Of a DNA stretch of 64,000 bases, positions 62,648 through 64,000 are shown piece after piece. The first letter of the stretch is position 1. Each line of letters opens with the position of its first letter. The notes under the pieces are model-generated. The model did no database searches and was not told the origin of the DNA. It worked only from the letters and a program-made list of their open reading frames with translations. Source of the stretch: Hanstruepera marina (GTDB taxonomy: Bacteria > Bacteroidota > Bacteroidia > Flavobacteriales > Flavobacteriaceae). Position numbers and translations under genes: made by a program. The stretch spans positions 434,001 to 498,000 of the forward strand of contig NZ_JAINVX010000002.1 of assembly GCF_019880635.1 (NCBI RefSeq), given 5' to 3'.

Positions 62648-63343
62648 TTAATCATGATTATGCCCAGCATGGTCATCAGTTTCTTCTGTAGCAGGCTTTT
62701 GTTTAATTAAAGGCTTGCCTGGTTCAGTACGGTAGGTCGTTTTTTCTTGAACTTTATTTTCAGTTACTTGTGTTGGGTCAACATCAAATAATTTAGAATA
62801 GTATAAATCTAAGGCTATAAAAGCGGCTAAATAACGATCTGTATTTGCTGTTTTGATTTTATTCAGTAAAGGTGCTCCAAAAATATCAGCACGCATACTA
62901 TTTGTGGAAATTAATGCTTTGTAGGTGGTTGCAAGACCTTTGTCTTTCATGTTGTCTCCTATACAAGTAAAGATATCTGCCTTGTAATTAAGAGTGTTAT
63001 CAGTGTTCCACAATTCAGATTGGTTTTTAAGTGCATTAAAAACTTCCATACTATGTGGTGTTGCAACTTCTTGATACTTAACACCGTTTCTTTGTGTTGC
63101 TCTAAAAAAATTGGTGTATGCAACGCGCACATCTGAACTTCGTGTATTGTAGGTTTTCATAATATCATCTTCAAAAGACAAAAGTGCTTCATGAATTAAT
63201 TTTGTATCAACATTAGGACAGTTTAAAGCATTTTCTGTTTCAGTATACTTATAATTAAAATCAACTGTTTTGGTTTCATTTTTACAACTTAACACTGTTA
63301 AAAATACGGTTAGAATGGTAAGTTTTAAAAAGGTTTTTTGCAT
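62648..63343 (-). CDS. Lipoprotein with His-rich tail, inside the mutase operon
   Basis: I start it at ATG 63341-63343 (MQKTFLKLTILTVFLTVLSC), giving a lipobox TVLSC (Cys20); a longer frame to 63391 adds nothing recognisable. 231 residues. The soluble part has ALNCPNVDTKLIHEALLSFE, YNTRSSDVRVAYTNFFRAT, FTCIGDNMKDKGLATTYKAL, and an C-terminal DDHAGHNHD that could bind metal. Family not recognised. It lies between the two mutase subunit genes on the same strand (12 bases before the large subunit, 68 after the small). The position is unusual because those subunit genes are normally adjacent. Confidence 0.75.
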   Translation of the reverse strand: MQKTFLKLTILTVFLTVLSCKNETKTVDFNYKYTETENALNCPNVDTKLIHEALLSFEDDIMKTYNTRSSDVRVAYTNFFRATQRNGVKYQEVATPHSMEVFNALKNQSELWNTDNTLNYKADIFTCIGDNMKDKGLATTYKALISTNSMRADIFGAPLLNKIKTANTDRYLAAFIALDLYYSKLFDVDPTQVTENKVQEKTTYRTEPGKPLIKQKPATEETDDHAGHNHD

Positions 63344-63411
63344 GGATATTAATTTTCCTTTTAATAAGTAGTTTTTAATCGTCGATTTCATAGTTTTTGA
63401 AATTTTAAAAT

Positions 63412-64000
63412 TTATTCGTTGTGTAATCTTTGTTGTTCCATAGTTTCAGATAAGCGCTTTTCTATAATAGGCTCGATGAGTGTTTTACTCGGTTTGGTTT
63501 TAACAAAAGGATATAATTCTAAATTATCCTTCATGCGGTCATCATTGTTTGGATACTTGTTCGAGCCGACCAAAACCAGTTTTCCTGAATAAAATTGCTC
63601 TTGTTCCTTTTGAGCTGATTCTTTAATCTTTCTTTGAATAATACCTTCTTTAAGTTGTGATAAAAATCCGCCTTGTGTTTCTATTTCTTTAAATAATGTT
63701 AATGCTTTTTCAGTAAGTTGTTTGGTAAGGGTCTCAATATAATAGGCTCCATCTGCAGGATTATTTACCATATTGAAATAACTTTCGTGTTTCAGTATTA
63801 ATAACTGGTTTCTTGAAATTCTATCCCCGAACTCATTGTTTTTATGGTAAATGGCATCATAAGGTAAATTACAAATACTGTTTGCACCTCCTAAAACTGC
63901 ACTCATACATTCGCTTGTGGTTCGCAACATATTAGTATTGTAATCGTATAATGTTTTGTTGCGTTTGGTTGGTACAGCAAAAATGTTGGTTTCTATTTTA
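63412..64000 (-). CDS. Methylmalonyl-CoA mutase, small subunit, N-terminus beyond window
   Basis: An open frame to the window edge on the minus strand; the last about 196 codons of the small subunit. Visible blocks: IETNIFAVPTKRNKTLYDY at the edge, NMLRTTSECMSAVLGGANS, GDRISRNQLLILKHESYF and VNNPADGAYYIETLTKQL. Small subunits of the mutase resemble the large one but have lost the active site and cobalamin ligand; this fits the lack of a DxHxxG motif in the end seen here. An internal ATG at 63928 is not the true start because homology continues upstream. Confidence 0.92.
   Translation of the reverse strand, partial: KIETNIFAVPTKRNKTLYDYNTNMLRTTSECMSAVLGGANSICNLPYDAIYHKNNEFGDRISRNQLLILKHESYFNMVNNPADGAYYIETLTKQLTEKALTLFKEIETQGGFLSQLKEGIIQRKIKESAQKEQEQFYSGKLVLVGSNKYPNNDDRMKDNLELYPFVKTKPSKTLIEPIIEKRLSETMEQQRLHNE

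Noticed and set aside
1-64000. Transposase, integrase, toxin-antitoxin, restriction or phage-defence genes
   Set aside because: I read all plausible proteins for such motifs and found none that I could support; the window is mostly conserved core genome.

Overview
The window looks like chromosomal DNA of a marine-type member of the Flavobacteriaceae (Bacteroidota). Four lines of evidence support this. The DNA is clearly A+T-rich. Two secreted proteins carry type IX secretion (Por/T9SS) type A C-terminal sorting domains, and the gliding-motility lipoprotein gene gldI is present. Many genes follow the Bacteroidota promoter pattern (TTG, about 19 nt, then TAnnTTTG) and lack an obvious Shine-Dalgarno sequence. 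Several families typical of the phylum also occur (DUF3276/PUR-alpha-like, DUF3810, DUF5683, DUF6122, WbqC, long NusB). I count 63 protein genes, two of them cut by the window edges. I recognise no rRNA, tRNA, CRISPR array, insertion sequence or prophage. No gene-free stretch exceeds 300 bases; the longest (22164-22454) holds two divergent promoters.

Layout. 1-5.4 kb: a DUF3276 gene (partial) and an ABC exporter on the minus strand, then leucine dehydrogenase, nusB, a DUF1573 lipoprotein and yajC on the plus strand, ending in a strong terminator and a REP-like palindrome. 5.4-8.2 kb: a YdeI/DUF1801 protein, an unrecognised protein and pepT. 8.3-15.5 kb: an efflux operon made of an unusual TolC-type protein with an N-terminal ABC-substrate-binding-like domain, an RND adaptor, an RND pump and a K+-channel-like protein. 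15.6-19.9 kb: pyrD, a spondin-domain T9SS cargo, a LysE exporter coupled to an M50-like membrane metalloprotease, and an HMG-CoA-lyase-like gene. 19.9-28.8 kb: a FecA-like TonB receptor, guaB, small membrane proteins, a fatty-acid hydroxylase, an M48 protease, a SpoU-type rRNA methyltransferase and an acidic T9SS-secreted protein.

28.8-39.2 kb: two adjacent amidohydrolases (one a tandem fusion), DUF3810, pepD, then nrnA-gldI-PPIase on the minus strand, and ndk. 39.2-47.6 kb: recF-lipocalin-DUF721 on the minus strand; a TPR protein, ribH, two small membrane proteins, mutL, two rhomboids and an EEP-fold enzyme on the plus strand. 47.6-53.2 kb: the conserved Bacteroidota cluster parA-parB-DUF5683-dapB-lepB-WbqC-DUF6122 on the minus strand. 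53.2-64 kb: a DECR1-like 2,4-dienoyl-CoA reductase, an M16 peptidase, membrane and secreted hypotheticals, a lipoprotein version of acetolactate decarboxylase, a small A+T-rich islet with a UbiE-like methyltransferase, and methylmalonyl-CoA mutase (both subunits, with a lipoprotein gene between them).

Most of the window is housekeeping. The items most worth follow-up are the TolC/substrate-binding fusion in an RND operon with a channel gene, the amidohydrolase pair whose HxH metal motif is lost in two of three domains, a MutL without recognisable endonuclease motifs, the membrane-anchored acetolactate decarboxylase homologue, the LysE gene without a canonical start codon, and the unrecognised proteins at 6185-6847 and 59312-59584.
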